Shown here one piece after another: positions 1 through 6,329 of a DNA stretch of 6,569 nucleotides. The notes under the pieces were generated by a model. That model saw only the letters and a program-made list of their open reading frames with translations, was not told where the DNA came from and searched no databases. Made by a program: the position numbers and the translations under genes. Position 1 is the first letter of the stretch, and every line of letters begins with the position of its first letter. Origin of the DNA: Methyloprofundus sp. (GTDB lineage Bacteria; Pseudomonadota; Gammaproteobacteria; Methylococcales; Methylomonadaceae). The stretch spans positions 1 to 6,569 of the forward strand of contig DAOVWV010000095.1 in the NCBI GenBank assembly GCA_030636485.1, given 5' to 3'.

Positions 1-63
1 AAAAAATCTCATCCAACCTACATTTAACGTATGTTTAATAAAACTTTATTCCTTAACTTAGCA

Positions 64-84
64 TTCCCACGCGGAGCGTGGGAA
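64..84. repeat. REP-like perfect hairpin downstream of the fdh operon
   Basis: A perfect 9-bp inverted repeat, TTCCCACGC and GCGTGGGAA, is separated by the 3-base loop GGA. It starts 13 bases beyond the stop codon of the formate dehydrogenase alpha gene. The GC-rich stem would form a stable hairpin in the leftward transcript and could protect or end the mRNA. No T-run follows it closely on the minus strand, so it is not a canonical intrinsic terminator. Short palindromes of this kind, ending in GGGAACGAG, resemble the dispersed REP-type repeats of gammaproteobacteria. That resemblance is from memory and the copy number cannot be seen here. Confidence 0.6.
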
Positions 85-97
85 CGAGAAATGAAAC

Positions 98-2872
98 TTA
101 GTTTATACGTACCGCAATCTCTCCCCCAGCCGTTGCCTTAACCGCGCAGAACTTAAATTCTGGGATTTTAGCAGAAGGGTCGAGTGCCTCATTGGTAATC
201 AGATTGGCACTGGCTTCGTTATAGCAGAAAGCCATAAATACCGTACCTTGTTGAATGCCGATATCAGCGCGTGCATAGGCGGCAAGTTGTCCGCGTCTGG
301 ACTGTATGGTAATAATGCCACCCGCTTCCACACCGAGCTTTTCTAAATCACTCGGGTGCATTGAAAGCACCGGATCTGGCTCAATGGCATCCAGAGTCGG
401 TGAATGACGTGTCATACTGCCCGTATGCCAATGCTCTAACTGGCGACCGGTAATAAAGATCAGCGGGTATTCGTCATCAGGTAACTCATCTGCGTGTATA
501 TACGGAGCGGGAACAAAGCGTCCTCTACCTGATTCTGTTGGAAAGCCATCGGTGAAAATAACCGGTTCTCCTGGATCACCCACTTTTTCCAGAGGGTAAG
601 TCAATGAGTCTTCTGCCTCTATTCTATCCCAGGTCATTCCGGCAATACTTGGCATCGCCTGACGCATTTCATTAAATACATCTTCCGGGCCTTTATAGTC
701 CCAGCCACAACCTAAACGGTTAGCAATTTCTTGCAGTATCCATAGGTCTTGCTTAGCATCTCCAGGCGGGTTGACAGCGAGTCTACCCATTTGTACGCGT
801 CTATCGGTATTTGAGAAAGTCCCGTTTTTTTCATAGAAAGCAGAGGCAGGTAGGATAACATCGGCAAAGCCCGCTGTTTCAGTTAAGAAAATATCCTGTA
901 TCACCAGGTGTTCCAGATGAGCAAATGCTTCGCGCGCATGATTCTGGTTAGGGTCTGACATGGCAGGGTTTTCACCTTGAACAAACATACCAAAAACGTC
1001 GTCGTCTAATATCGCATGGATCATTTCCACTGTCGTCAATCCATGTTTAGGGTCGAGTTTGACACCCCATAGCTCTTCAAATCTGGCCTGATTTTTAGCA
1101 TCGTCAACTGGCGCATAGTCAGGGTAAACCATAGGAATCAATCCGACATCGGATGCACCCTGCACATTGTTTTGCCCACGTAATGGGTGTAAGCCTGAGC
1201 CTGGTTTACCAATCTGACCTGTCATTAAAGCGAGTGCAATGAGACAACGTGCATTATCGGTACCGTGGATATGTTGCGAAATACCCATACCCCATAAAAT
1301 CATCGAGCCTTTTGAAGTTGCATACAGTCTTGCCACTTCACGTAAAGTGTCGGCCTCTATACCACAAATCGGGGCAACTTTTTCCGGACTGTAGTCTTTC
1401 AAGTGCTGCTGCATAAACTCGAAATCTTCGGTATACTTTTTGATGTAGTCATCATTTTGTAAACCTTCTTCAAGTATAACGTGCATGATACCGTTCAGCA
1501 TGGCCACATCGGTATCGGGGCGGAAAGCTAAATGATGCGAAGCATATTTGGCAATTTCTGTCCGCCTTGGATCCATCAGGATAATCTTGGTGCCCGTTGT
1601 TGTTGCATTCTTCATGAAAGTTGCGCCAACAGGGTGATTCACCGATGGATTAGAGCCAATAATAATGACCACTTCGGCTAATTTTACATCTTCAACCGGA
1701 TTAGAGACCGCCCCGGAACCTAAGCATTCTAATAGCGCGACAACAGAGGAAGCATGGCATAGGCGGGTACAATGATCAACATTGTTGGAGCCAAAACCTG
1801 TTCTAACCAGTTTTTGAAATAAATAGGCTTCTTCATTACTACCTTTCGCGGAGCCTAATCCAGCCAGGGCTTTTTTGCCTTTTGCATCACGAATCTTTTT
1901 CAGGCCACCTGCGGCAAAATCCAGGGCTTCATCCCAGCTGGCTTCCCGGAATACCGTATCCAGATCATTTGGATCCAGTAATTCAGTGGTTTTGGCAACG
2001 CCATCACGTCTAATGAGTGGCTTGGTTAAGCGTAATGGGTTATGGATATAGTTAAAACCATAACGGCCTTTAACACACAGGCGAAATTTATTGGTATCGC
2101 CATCACGCCCTTCGGTATAAATAATATTATTGTCTTTGACATGATATTTAATCAGACAACCCACACCACAATAAGGGCAGGTCGAATTAACCGTTTTATC
2201 CGCCACTTCAAGGCCGACATTACCCGCTGGCATTAAAGCCCCCGTAGGACAGGCTTGTACACATTCACCACAAGCGACACAGCTACTAGCCGCCATTGGG
2301 TCAGCAATATCAAAGACAATCTCGGCATGAGCGCCGCGATTGGCAAAACCAATCACATCGTTCATCTGCTCTTCGCGGCAGGCACGTAAACAGCGTGTAC
2401 ACTGAATACAGGCATCCATATTCACTGCGATAGCAGGGTGAGATAAATCCGCAGCGGGTTGGGCGCGAGATTCAAAGCGTGGCTCACCAACTTGTAGCTT
2501 TTTAACCCACAGGTCTAATTCCGATTCCAGCTTATAAGGCGACTCGCCTTGCTTAGGCATATCTGATTTAAGCAGTTCCAGTACCATTTTTTGCGATTTA
2601 ATGGCACGTTCGCTACTGGTTTGTACATTCATGCCATCCGTCGGCATACGACAACAGGAAGGTGCCAGGGTTCTTTCACCTGCGATTTCGACGACACAGG
2701 CACGGTAGTTACCGTCCGCGCGTAAGCCTTCTTTATAGCAAAGGTGTGGAATTTCTTTATTATGTCGTTTTGCGGTTTGCAGAATGGTTTCATCCGCAAA
2801 GGCAGAGACCTCTTCGCCATCTAGGGTGAAGTTGATCATTGGGTCTTTCAATGTGTCTGGGTTAGCAGCCAT
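98..2872 (-). CDS. fdhA: NAD-dependent formate dehydrogenase, catalytic alpha subunit (Mo/W-bis-MGD, Fe-S)
   Basis: This 924-aa cytoplasmic subunit should oxidise formate to CO2 and pass electrons to the NAD-reducing beta subunit encoded upstream. Residues ~12-90 form a plant-type/NuoG-like [2Fe-2S] domain (Cys45, Cys59, Cys73, Cys74). Residues ~145-215 carry two [4Fe-4S] motifs: Cys155/158/161/165 and Cys198/201/204/208. From ~230 the molybdopterin oxidoreductase begins with a third [4Fe-4S] motif (Cys232/235/239/266) and Lys268. The motif NNVDHCTRLCH puts the metal ligand at Cys372 (cysteine, not selenocysteine) and the catalytic histidine at 373. Arg565 in LRGQNNVQGA matches the formate-binding arginine of E. 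coli FdhF. Residues ~800-915 are the C-terminal molydopterin-dinucleotide-binding domain. No His-Cys3 cluster lies between residues 75 and 154. Position 56, normally cysteine, is tyrosine. ATG at 2872 is chosen for its Shine-Dalgarno; Met12 (codon at 2837-2839) is the alternative, where family homology begins. No signal peptide is present. It is the last gene of the operon. The sequence does not tell Mo from W. fdsA, fdh1A and fdhF are other names in use for this family. Confidence 0.96.
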   Translation of the reverse strand: MAANPDTLKDPMINFTLDGEEVSAFADETILQTAKRHNKEIPHLCYKEGLRADGNYRACVVEIAGERTLAPSCCRMPTDGMNVQTSSERAIKSQKMVLELLKSDMPKQGESPYKLESELDLWVKKLQVGEPRFESRAQPAADLSHPAIAVNMDACIQCTRCLRACREEQMNDVIGFANRGAHAEIVFDIADPMAASSCVACGECVQACPTGALMPAGNVGLEVADKTVNSTCPYCGVGCLIKYHVKDNNIIYTEGRDGDTNKFRLCVKGRYGFNYIHNPLRLTKPLIRRDGVAKTTELLDPNDLDTVFREASWDEALDFAAGGLKKIRDAKGKKALAGLGSAKGSNEEAYLFQKLVRTGFGSNNVDHCTRLCHASSVVALLECLGSGAVSNPVEDVKLAEVVIIIGSNPSVNHPVGATFMKNATTTGTKIILMDPRRTEIAKYASHHLAFRPDTDVAMLNGIMHVILEEGLQNDDYIKKYTEDFEFMQQHLKDYSPEKVAPICGIEADTLREVARLYATSKGSMILWGMGISQHIHGTDNARCLIALALMTGQIGKPGSGLHPLRGQNNVQGASDVGLIPMVYPDYAPVDDAKNQARFEELWGVKLDPKHGLTTVEMIHAILDDDVFGMFVQGENPAMSDPNQNHAREAFAHLEHLVIQDIFLTETAGFADVILPASAFYEKNGTFSNTDRRVQMGRLAVNPPGDAKQDLWILQEIANRLGCGWDYKGPEDVFNEMRQAMPSIAGMTWDRIEAEDSLTYPLEKVGDPGEPVIFTDGFPTESGRGRFVPAPYIHADELPDDEYPLIFITGRQLEHWHTGSMTRHSPTLDAIEPDPVLSMHPSDLEKLGVEAGGIITIQSRRGQLAAYARADIGIQQGTVFMAFCYNEASANLITNEALDPSAKIPEFKFCAVKATAGGEIAVRIN

Positions 2873-2877
2873 AGTAT

Positions 2878-3315
2878 TTATTCACCTGCATCGGGGTAAA
2901 AATTATCATCCAAAATCTGAGCGTATGTCCAGGGACAAGTGCTGGGGAAAACCTGTTCATCTAAAGCCGTTTCTTGCGAGGCTTTGATAATGGATTTTGC
3001 ATAAGCTTTTTTCAGGATGGTATTAAGTTGTGGTTTGAGACTCGGATTTTCTTCTAGGGTTTCAGAGAAGTTGATACGCTGCCCTTTAATGGTTAACTGC
3101 CAACTACGACCACGGCGGATGGGTTGGTATTGCCATTTAAGTAAATGGATCAGCAAAACAGTCAATCGACTATTCAGTTCGCGTTTTTCAGACCGCCCCA
3201 TTGTTTCGACTTCCTCAATTAAGTTTTCAATATCTAGCTCAGTCAGTTTGCCAGCTTTAAGAAAGGCCGCTTGCTCTTGTGTCCAGCCATAAAAGTCAGT
3301 GTCATAATTAATCAT
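2878..3315 (-). CDS. DUF29 family protein within the formate dehydrogenase operon
   Basis: This 145-aa protein has the hallmarks of the DUF29 family (PF01724). These are an N-terminal YDTDFYGW segment (residues 4-11), LDIENLIEEVETMGRSEKREL (about 27-47), LLIHLLKWQYQP (54-65), RSWQLTIKGQR (70-80), ENPSLKPQL (89-97), and a C-terminal FPSTCPWTYAQILDDNFYP (123-141). The length is normal and the gene looks intact. It is predicted to be soluble and mainly helical, with no signal peptide or membrane segment. I know of no established biochemical function for the family, so none is assigned. The gene sits 20 bases after the beta subunit and 5 bases before the alpha subunit on the same strand, so it is almost certainly co-transcribed with them. 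A role in assembly, stability or regulation of the dehydrogenase is only a guess from position; a recent insertion of an unrelated gene is the alternative. The ATG at 3315 has AGGT about 10 bases upstream. Family call is secure; function unknown. Confidence 0.92.
   Translation of the reverse strand: MINYDTDFYGWTQEQAAFLKAGKLTELDIENLIEEVETMGRSEKRELNSRLTVLLIHLLKWQYQPIRRGRSWQLTIKGQRINFSETLEENPSLKPQLNTILKKAYAKSIIKASQETALDEQVFPSTCPWTYAQILDDNFYPDAGE
2882..2887 (-). promoter_or_regulatory. Shine-Dalgarno of fdhA inside the end of the DUF29 gene
   Basis: On the minus strand AGGTGA lies 9 bases before the ATG at 2872 and is formed by the last codons of the upstream DUF29 gene, whose TAA ends 5 bases before that ATG. 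This supports the longer alpha-subunit start over Met12 and suggests translational coupling of the two genes. Confidence 0.6.
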
Positions 3316-3322
3316 CAGCGTA

Positions 3323-3338
3323 TCTACCTATCTACCTA
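3323..3338. repeat. 8-bp tandem duplication across the beta-subunit stop codon
   Basis: TCTACCTA occurs twice in tandem on the plus strand, read as TAGGTAGA twice on the coding (minus) strand. The distal copy contains the TAG stop of the beta-subunit gene. Each copy supplies an AGGTAG that could serve as a ribosome binding site for the DUF29 start at 3315. This may be a simple slippage duplication. Confidence 0.55.
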
Positions 3339-5030
3339 GATTTCCTGTGGAAAGTACTTGATAGCACAGCGTAATGGGTTAGGCGCAGCTTGCCCTAAAC
3401 CACAGATAGACGCATCAACCATCACCGAGGATAACTCTTCCAGCAAATCAGTGTCCCAGTTTTCCTGCTCCATCAGTACCGCTGCTTTTGCAGTACCGAC
3501 ACGACAAGGGGTACATTGACCACAGGACTCTTCCTCAAAGAATTTCATTGCATTGATTGCGAGTTCCTTGGCACTGTCCTGATTAGAAAATACCACTACA
3601 GCGGCAGAACCAATAAAACAGCCGTGCTCATTTAAGGTATCAAAATCCATCGGTATATCGGCCATCGATTCAGGTAATATTCCACCCGATGCACCGCCTG
3701 GGAAATAACCATAGAATTCATGTCCCTCTTGCATACCGCCACAGAACTCTTCAATCAATTCCCGCATTGTCGTACCCGCAGGTGCTAAATGTACCCCGGG
3801 TTTGTTAACGCGACCTGAAATAGAAAAGGAGCGTAGACCTTTGCGTTCATGGCGACCATGCGAGGTAAACCACTTAGGGCCTTTTTCAACAATATCCCGC
3901 ACCCAGTAAACCGATTCCATATTATGTTCTAAAGTAGGGCGGCCAAACAAACCGACTTCAGCTAGAAAGGGCGGTCTTAAACGTGGCATTCCGCGTTTAC
4001 CTTCAATTGATTCTACCATCGCAGATTCTTCGCCGCAGATGTAGGCACCTGCGCCACGGCGTAAATGAATGGGGGGTAAGTGGTATTTATCTGAAGGTGG
4101 ATTGTTTTGTAGGTTCGCAATTTCTTTAGTTAGAATTTCACGGCAACCCGCATATTCATCACGCAGATAAATATAGATTTCATCACAGCCTACACATAAA
4201 GCAGCAATTAACATGCCTTCCAAGAAACGGTGTGGGTCAGACTCCAGGTAATGCCGGTCTTTAAAAGTACCTGGCTCACCTTCATCAATATTCACTGCCA
4301 TTAACCGCGGGCCGTCAAAGCTGTTCACAATACGCCATTTTCTACCCGCAGGGAACCCGGCACCACCCAGACCCCGTAGGCCTGAATCTTCCATTTTTTT
4401 GATCACGCTTTCGGTACTAATACTACCCTCTAAAACACCTTTCAGCGTTTGATAGCCATTATCCGCACGGTATTGTTGCATACTGATGTAATCAGCTACC
4501 TCAGCTTTAATATCATTATTGTCAACGGCAGTTGTAACGACTTCAGCAGTGGCATGGTCAATAGGGTTTTGCCCTACAACGGCAACTGGCGCATGTTGGC
4601 AACGCCCAATACAAGGCACTTTCTGCACCCGAACCTCATCGGTATTCAAGCCATTCTCTAAAGCCTCTATTAAGTCATTGGCACCGGCCATAGAACAGGA
4701 AAGAGATTCACAGACACGAACAGTTAAGGCGGGCGGGGGAGTTTGGCCTTCTTTGATAACATCGAAATGATGGTAAAAAGAAGCGACCTCAAAGACTTCA
4801 GCAGGGGAAAGGTTCATTTCGTGCGCGAGAGCGACGAGATGCTTGGAGGAAATATGCTGATAGTGATCCTGTATTTTATGCAAATGTTCAATTAATAAAT
4901 CGCGTTGCCTGGATTCATCAGCCAGAAGTGTCTGGACTTCTTGTAAGGCTGTAAGATCAACTGCATGACCTTTAGGGCCTTTACGTCTTTTCTTGGTAAT
5001 CTGATCTGGGCTTATTGTTATGACTGCCAC
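3336..5030 (-). CDS. fdhB: Formate dehydrogenase beta subunit, NuoE-NuoF (FdsG-FdsB) fusion, NADH/FMN-binding
   Basis: This 564-aa subunit should take electrons from the alpha subunit and reduce NAD+ at FMN. Residues ~25-165 are a NuoE/FdsG-type thioredoxin-fold [2Fe-2S] domain, with Cys107-x4-Cys112 and Cys140-x3-Cys144. Residues ~190-560 are a NuoF/FdsB-type domain: RGLGGAGFPAGRKW (219-232) and NIDEGEPGTFKDR (247-259) for the NADH/FMN site, GAGAYICGEESA (326-337) for FMN, and a [4Fe-4S] motif with Cys503/506/509 plus Cys543 in SICGLGQAAPNP. All expected ligands are present. The two domains are separate genes in FdsGBACD enzymes and in most complex I operons. The fused form is what I recall for the beta subunit of M. 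extorquens FDH1, of similar size. Translation starts at GTG (5028-5030), since the next in-frame Met is residue 72, inside the conserved region. It is the first gene of the operon, 20 bases before the DUF29 gene. Confidence 0.95.
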   Translation of the reverse strand: MAVITISPDQITKKRRKGPKGHAVDLTALQEVQTLLADESRQRDLLIEHLHKIQDHYQHISSKHLVALAHEMNLSPAEVFEVASFYHHFDVIKEGQTPPPALTVRVCESLSCSMAGANDLIEALENGLNTDEVRVQKVPCIGRCQHAPVAVVGQNPIDHATAEVVTTAVDNNDIKAEVADYISMQQYRADNGYQTLKGVLEGSISTESVIKKMEDSGLRGLGGAGFPAGRKWRIVNSFDGPRLMAVNIDEGEPGTFKDRHYLESDPHRFLEGMLIAALCVGCDEIYIYLRDEYAGCREILTKEIANLQNNPPSDKYHLPPIHLRRGAGAYICGEESAMVESIEGKRGMPRLRPPFLAEVGLFGRPTLEHNMESVYWVRDIVEKGPKWFTSHGRHERKGLRSFSISGRVNKPGVHLAPAGTTMRELIEEFCGGMQEGHEFYGYFPGGASGGILPESMADIPMDFDTLNEHGCFIGSAAVVVFSNQDSAKELAINAMKFFEEESCGQCTPCRVGTAKAAVLMEQENWDTDLLEELSSVMVDASICGLGQAAPNPLRCAIKYFPQEI

Positions 5031-5037
5031 TCGTGTT

Positions 5038-5044
5038 TCCTCCC
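5038..5044 (-). promoter_or_regulatory. Strong Shine-Dalgarno for the GTG-started beta subunit
   Basis: GGGAGGA on the minus strand is 7 bases before the GTG at 5030. It is a near-perfect ribosome binding site at good spacing and it decides the non-ATG start. Confidence 0.75.
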
Positions 5045-5103
5045 ACTATTTGCGGTATTTGAAAATGGTTATTAACAGTTGCCTATGCTAGTTTCTGGCG
5101 AAA

Positions 5104-5130
5104 GTTATAGCACTTTACCAAACCTGTCAT
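5104..5130 (-). promoter_or_regulatory. Candidate sigma70-type promoter of the fdh operon
   Basis: Read on the minus strand, ATGACA (5125-5130) is five of six to the -35 consensus. TATAAC (5104-5109) is a good -10. The spacer is 15 bases, shorter than ideal. Transcription would start near 5097 and give a leader of about 65 bases before the GTG. An imperfect dyad, TTTC-TGGC-GAAA (5092-5103), lies beside the -10 and near the predicted start. This is a prediction by eye only. Confidence 0.3.
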
Positions 5131-5163
5131 TGTGAATTCAAGTAATCTTTTTTTTAGTGTCAC

Positions 5164-5189
5164 ATCAGAAATAATGATATTATCACGAT
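5164..5189. promoter_or_regulatory. Candidate LysR-type operator in the divergent control region
   Basis: ATC-N9-GAT (5164-5178) fits the T-N11-A/ATC-N9-GAT form of LysR-family binding sites. It overlaps a perfect 11-bp dyad, TGATA-T-TATCA (5175-5185), and a second dyad, ATAAT-GAT-ATTAT (5171-5183). The cluster sits 38 to 63 bases before the regulator's GTG and about 35 to 60 bases upstream of the candidate fdh -35. This suits both autoregulation and activation of the divergent operon. TATTAT (5178-5183) inside it could be the regulator's own -10, though no good -35 is seen. AT-rich DNA makes short dyads common, so this remains a candidate. Confidence 0.4.
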
Positions 5190-5214
5190 TTGTCGTTTTT
5201 ATTGCTTATATTGC

Positions 5215-5220
5215 AGAGGA
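5215..5220 (+). promoter_or_regulatory. Shine-Dalgarno for the GTG-started LysR gene
   Basis: AGAGGA lies 6 bases before the GTG at 5227 and supports this start, from which the normal MNPQHLLTF beginning of a LysR helix-turn-helix domain is read. Confidence 0.65.
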
Positions 5221-5226
5221 ATTAGC

Positions 5227-6114
5227 GTGAACCCTCAACATTTATTGACTTTTTCAGTGGTTGCCAGATTAAAAAGCATTACCTTGGCAGCGAAGCAGTT
5301 AAACATAGGACAGCCCGCAGTCTCAGGGCAGTTGAAGCTTTTACAGACGTTTGTGGGAGAGCCTTTGTATGAGCGTAAAGGACACCAAATTGAACTGACG
5401 GGAGCGGGTATCGGCCTGCTTGAGTATGCAGATAAAATTGATTGCTGCTATACGCAAGCGTTGGAATACGTGCATAGTTTACAAAAAATTAGTACAGGTA
5501 TTTTGCGTATAGGGGCAACGATGACCATTGCCAGTTACTACTTGCCAAAATTTCTGGTTGAGCTGCAAACGCGTCATAAAGGCGTGCAGGTTTTTATGAA
5601 AACACTGGATACATCGGAAACATTACGTAATCTGTATAGTCTGGATTTAGGGTTTATTGAAGGAGCACTGACAGACTTTGAGTTATCAAGTAATTATCAG
5701 GTCATCCCGTGGCAAAAAGATGAGATAGTCATGATCCTGCCTGAAAACCATACGCTTGCCACTAAATATAGCGACTATATTCCAGTGCAGGTCTTTAATC
5801 AGTATCAAGTGATTTGGCGTGAGCCGGGTTCCGGAGCCCGGCAGGTTGTTGAGCAGGCATTGACAGAGGCAGGGATGAGCATAGATGTGCATATTGAAGT
5901 AACCGGGGTGTCAGCCGTTAAGGAATCGGTTCGTGCCGGACTCGGGATAGGCTTTTCGTCGGTCATGGCATTGAAAAATGAAAGCAAAGGACTGGTATCA
6001 AGGCGTATAGGCACTCAGGAAGGCTTGAACTGGCAGTTAAATATTATCGCACCCAAGGCAACGCTACAGTCGCGGGCAACTCAGGCTTTTTTGGGGTTGT
6101 GTGTTCAACAGTAA
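5227..6114 (+). CDS. LysR-type transcriptional regulator, divergent from the formate dehydrogenase operon
   Basis: This 295-aa protein has the normal LysR-family length and order. An N-terminal winged helix-turn-helix spans residues 1-60, with SITLAAKQLNIGQPAVSGQL at 17-36 as the DNA-binding core and a linker helix to about 88. A periplasmic-binding-protein-like effector domain spans about 90-293, including the segments REPGSGARQVVEQAL (198-212) and VKESVRAGLGIGFSS (231-245), typical of the CysB/CbbR-like side of the family. Divergent placement next to the target genes is the classic LysR arrangement, so it probably controls the fdh operon and itself. FdsR, the LysR-type regulator of the Cupriavidus necator fds operon, is a plausible functional counterpart, but I cannot establish orthology. 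Formate is a reasonable guess for the effector but nothing in the sequence proves it. The start is GTG with a good Shine-Dalgarno. The gene appears intact. Confidence 0.93.
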   Translation: MNPQHLLTFSVVARLKSITLAAKQLNIGQPAVSGQLKLLQTFVGEPLYERKGHQIELTGAGIGLLEYADKIDCCYTQALEYVHSLQKISTGILRIGATMTIASYYLPKFLVELQTRHKGVQVFMKTLDTSETLRNLYSLDLGFIEGALTDFELSSNYQVIPWQKDEIVMILPENHTLATKYSDYIPVQVFNQYQVIWREPGSGARQVVEQALTEAGMSIDVHIEVTGVSAVKESVRAGLGIGFSSVMALKNESKGLVSRRIGTQEGLNWQLNIIAPKATLQSRATQAFLGLCVQQ

Positions 6115-6170
6115 AATAAGCTTTATAACTTCTCATTAGTCACTCACTGGCACCTGAACTTTGCAAAAGC

Positions 6171-6267
6171 CGTCATTCCTGCATGCTACCCAGTCAAGCG
6201 TGGGCACAGGCTTTAGCAGGAATCTATGCTCAACGTAGATTCCCGATAACAGACTTCGGGAATGACG
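6171..6267. repeat. 97-bp palindromic element with 9-bp terminal inverted repeats (MITE/REPIN-like)
   Basis: The ends CGTCATTCC (6171-6179) and GGAATGACG (6259-6267) are perfect inverted repeats. Inside are three more perfect 8-bp pairs: ATTCCTGC (6175-6182) with GCAGGAAT (6216-6223), GGAATCTA (6219-6226) with TAGATTCC (6236-6243), and ATTCCCGA (6239-6246) with TCGGGAAT (6256-6263). Several arms overlap, so the hairpins compete with one another. The GTCATTCC...GGAATGAC ends resemble small non-coding intergenic repeats found in many proteobacterial genomes. There is no open reading frame in it. It fills most of the gap between the LysR gene and the next gene and could act as a transcript end for the former. 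Confidence 0.65.
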
Positions 6268-6329
6268 ATCTTATCCAGTCAAGCTGAGCATAAGCTTTTC
6301 TAGTTGAAAATTTTATTTAAGGAACAATG

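Noticed and set aside
1755..1760. Selenocysteine (in-frame TGA) at the alpha-subunit metal ligand
   Set aside because: The ligand codon at residue 372 encodes Cys, and the frame has no internal stop.
2042..2236. Plus-strand open frame of 64 codons opposite the alpha subunit
   Set aside because: It lies wholly antisense to conserved Fe-S/molybdopterin coding sequence, has no recognisable domain or ribosome binding site, and is best explained as a shadow frame.
3017..3292. Plus-strand open frame of 91 codons opposite the DUF29 gene
   Set aside because: The minus-strand frame clearly encodes DUF29. The antisense frame is rich in Ser, Arg and Cys without any family pattern.
4449..4770. Two overlapping plus-strand open frames opposite the NuoE-like domain
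   Set aside because: Both are antisense to well-conserved cysteine motifs of the beta subunit and show no protein-like features.
5104..5126. Sigma54-type promoter (GG-N10-GC) for the fdh operon
   Set aside because: The nearest GG and GC pair is spaced by 11 bases and the surrounding TGGCAC/TTGCA context is missing.
5207..5212. TATATT as the -10 of the LysR gene
   Set aside because: Transcription would start at or within the Shine-Dalgarno at 5215-5220, leaving no usable leader.
6116..6298. ATAAGCTTT at 6116-6124 and 6290-6298 as a 9-bp target-site duplication around an inserted element
   Set aside because: The copies do not abut the 9-bp inverted ends at 6171 and 6267, and a 9-bp AT-rich match within 200 bases can arise by chance. 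Genome-wide comparison of element boundaries would decide.
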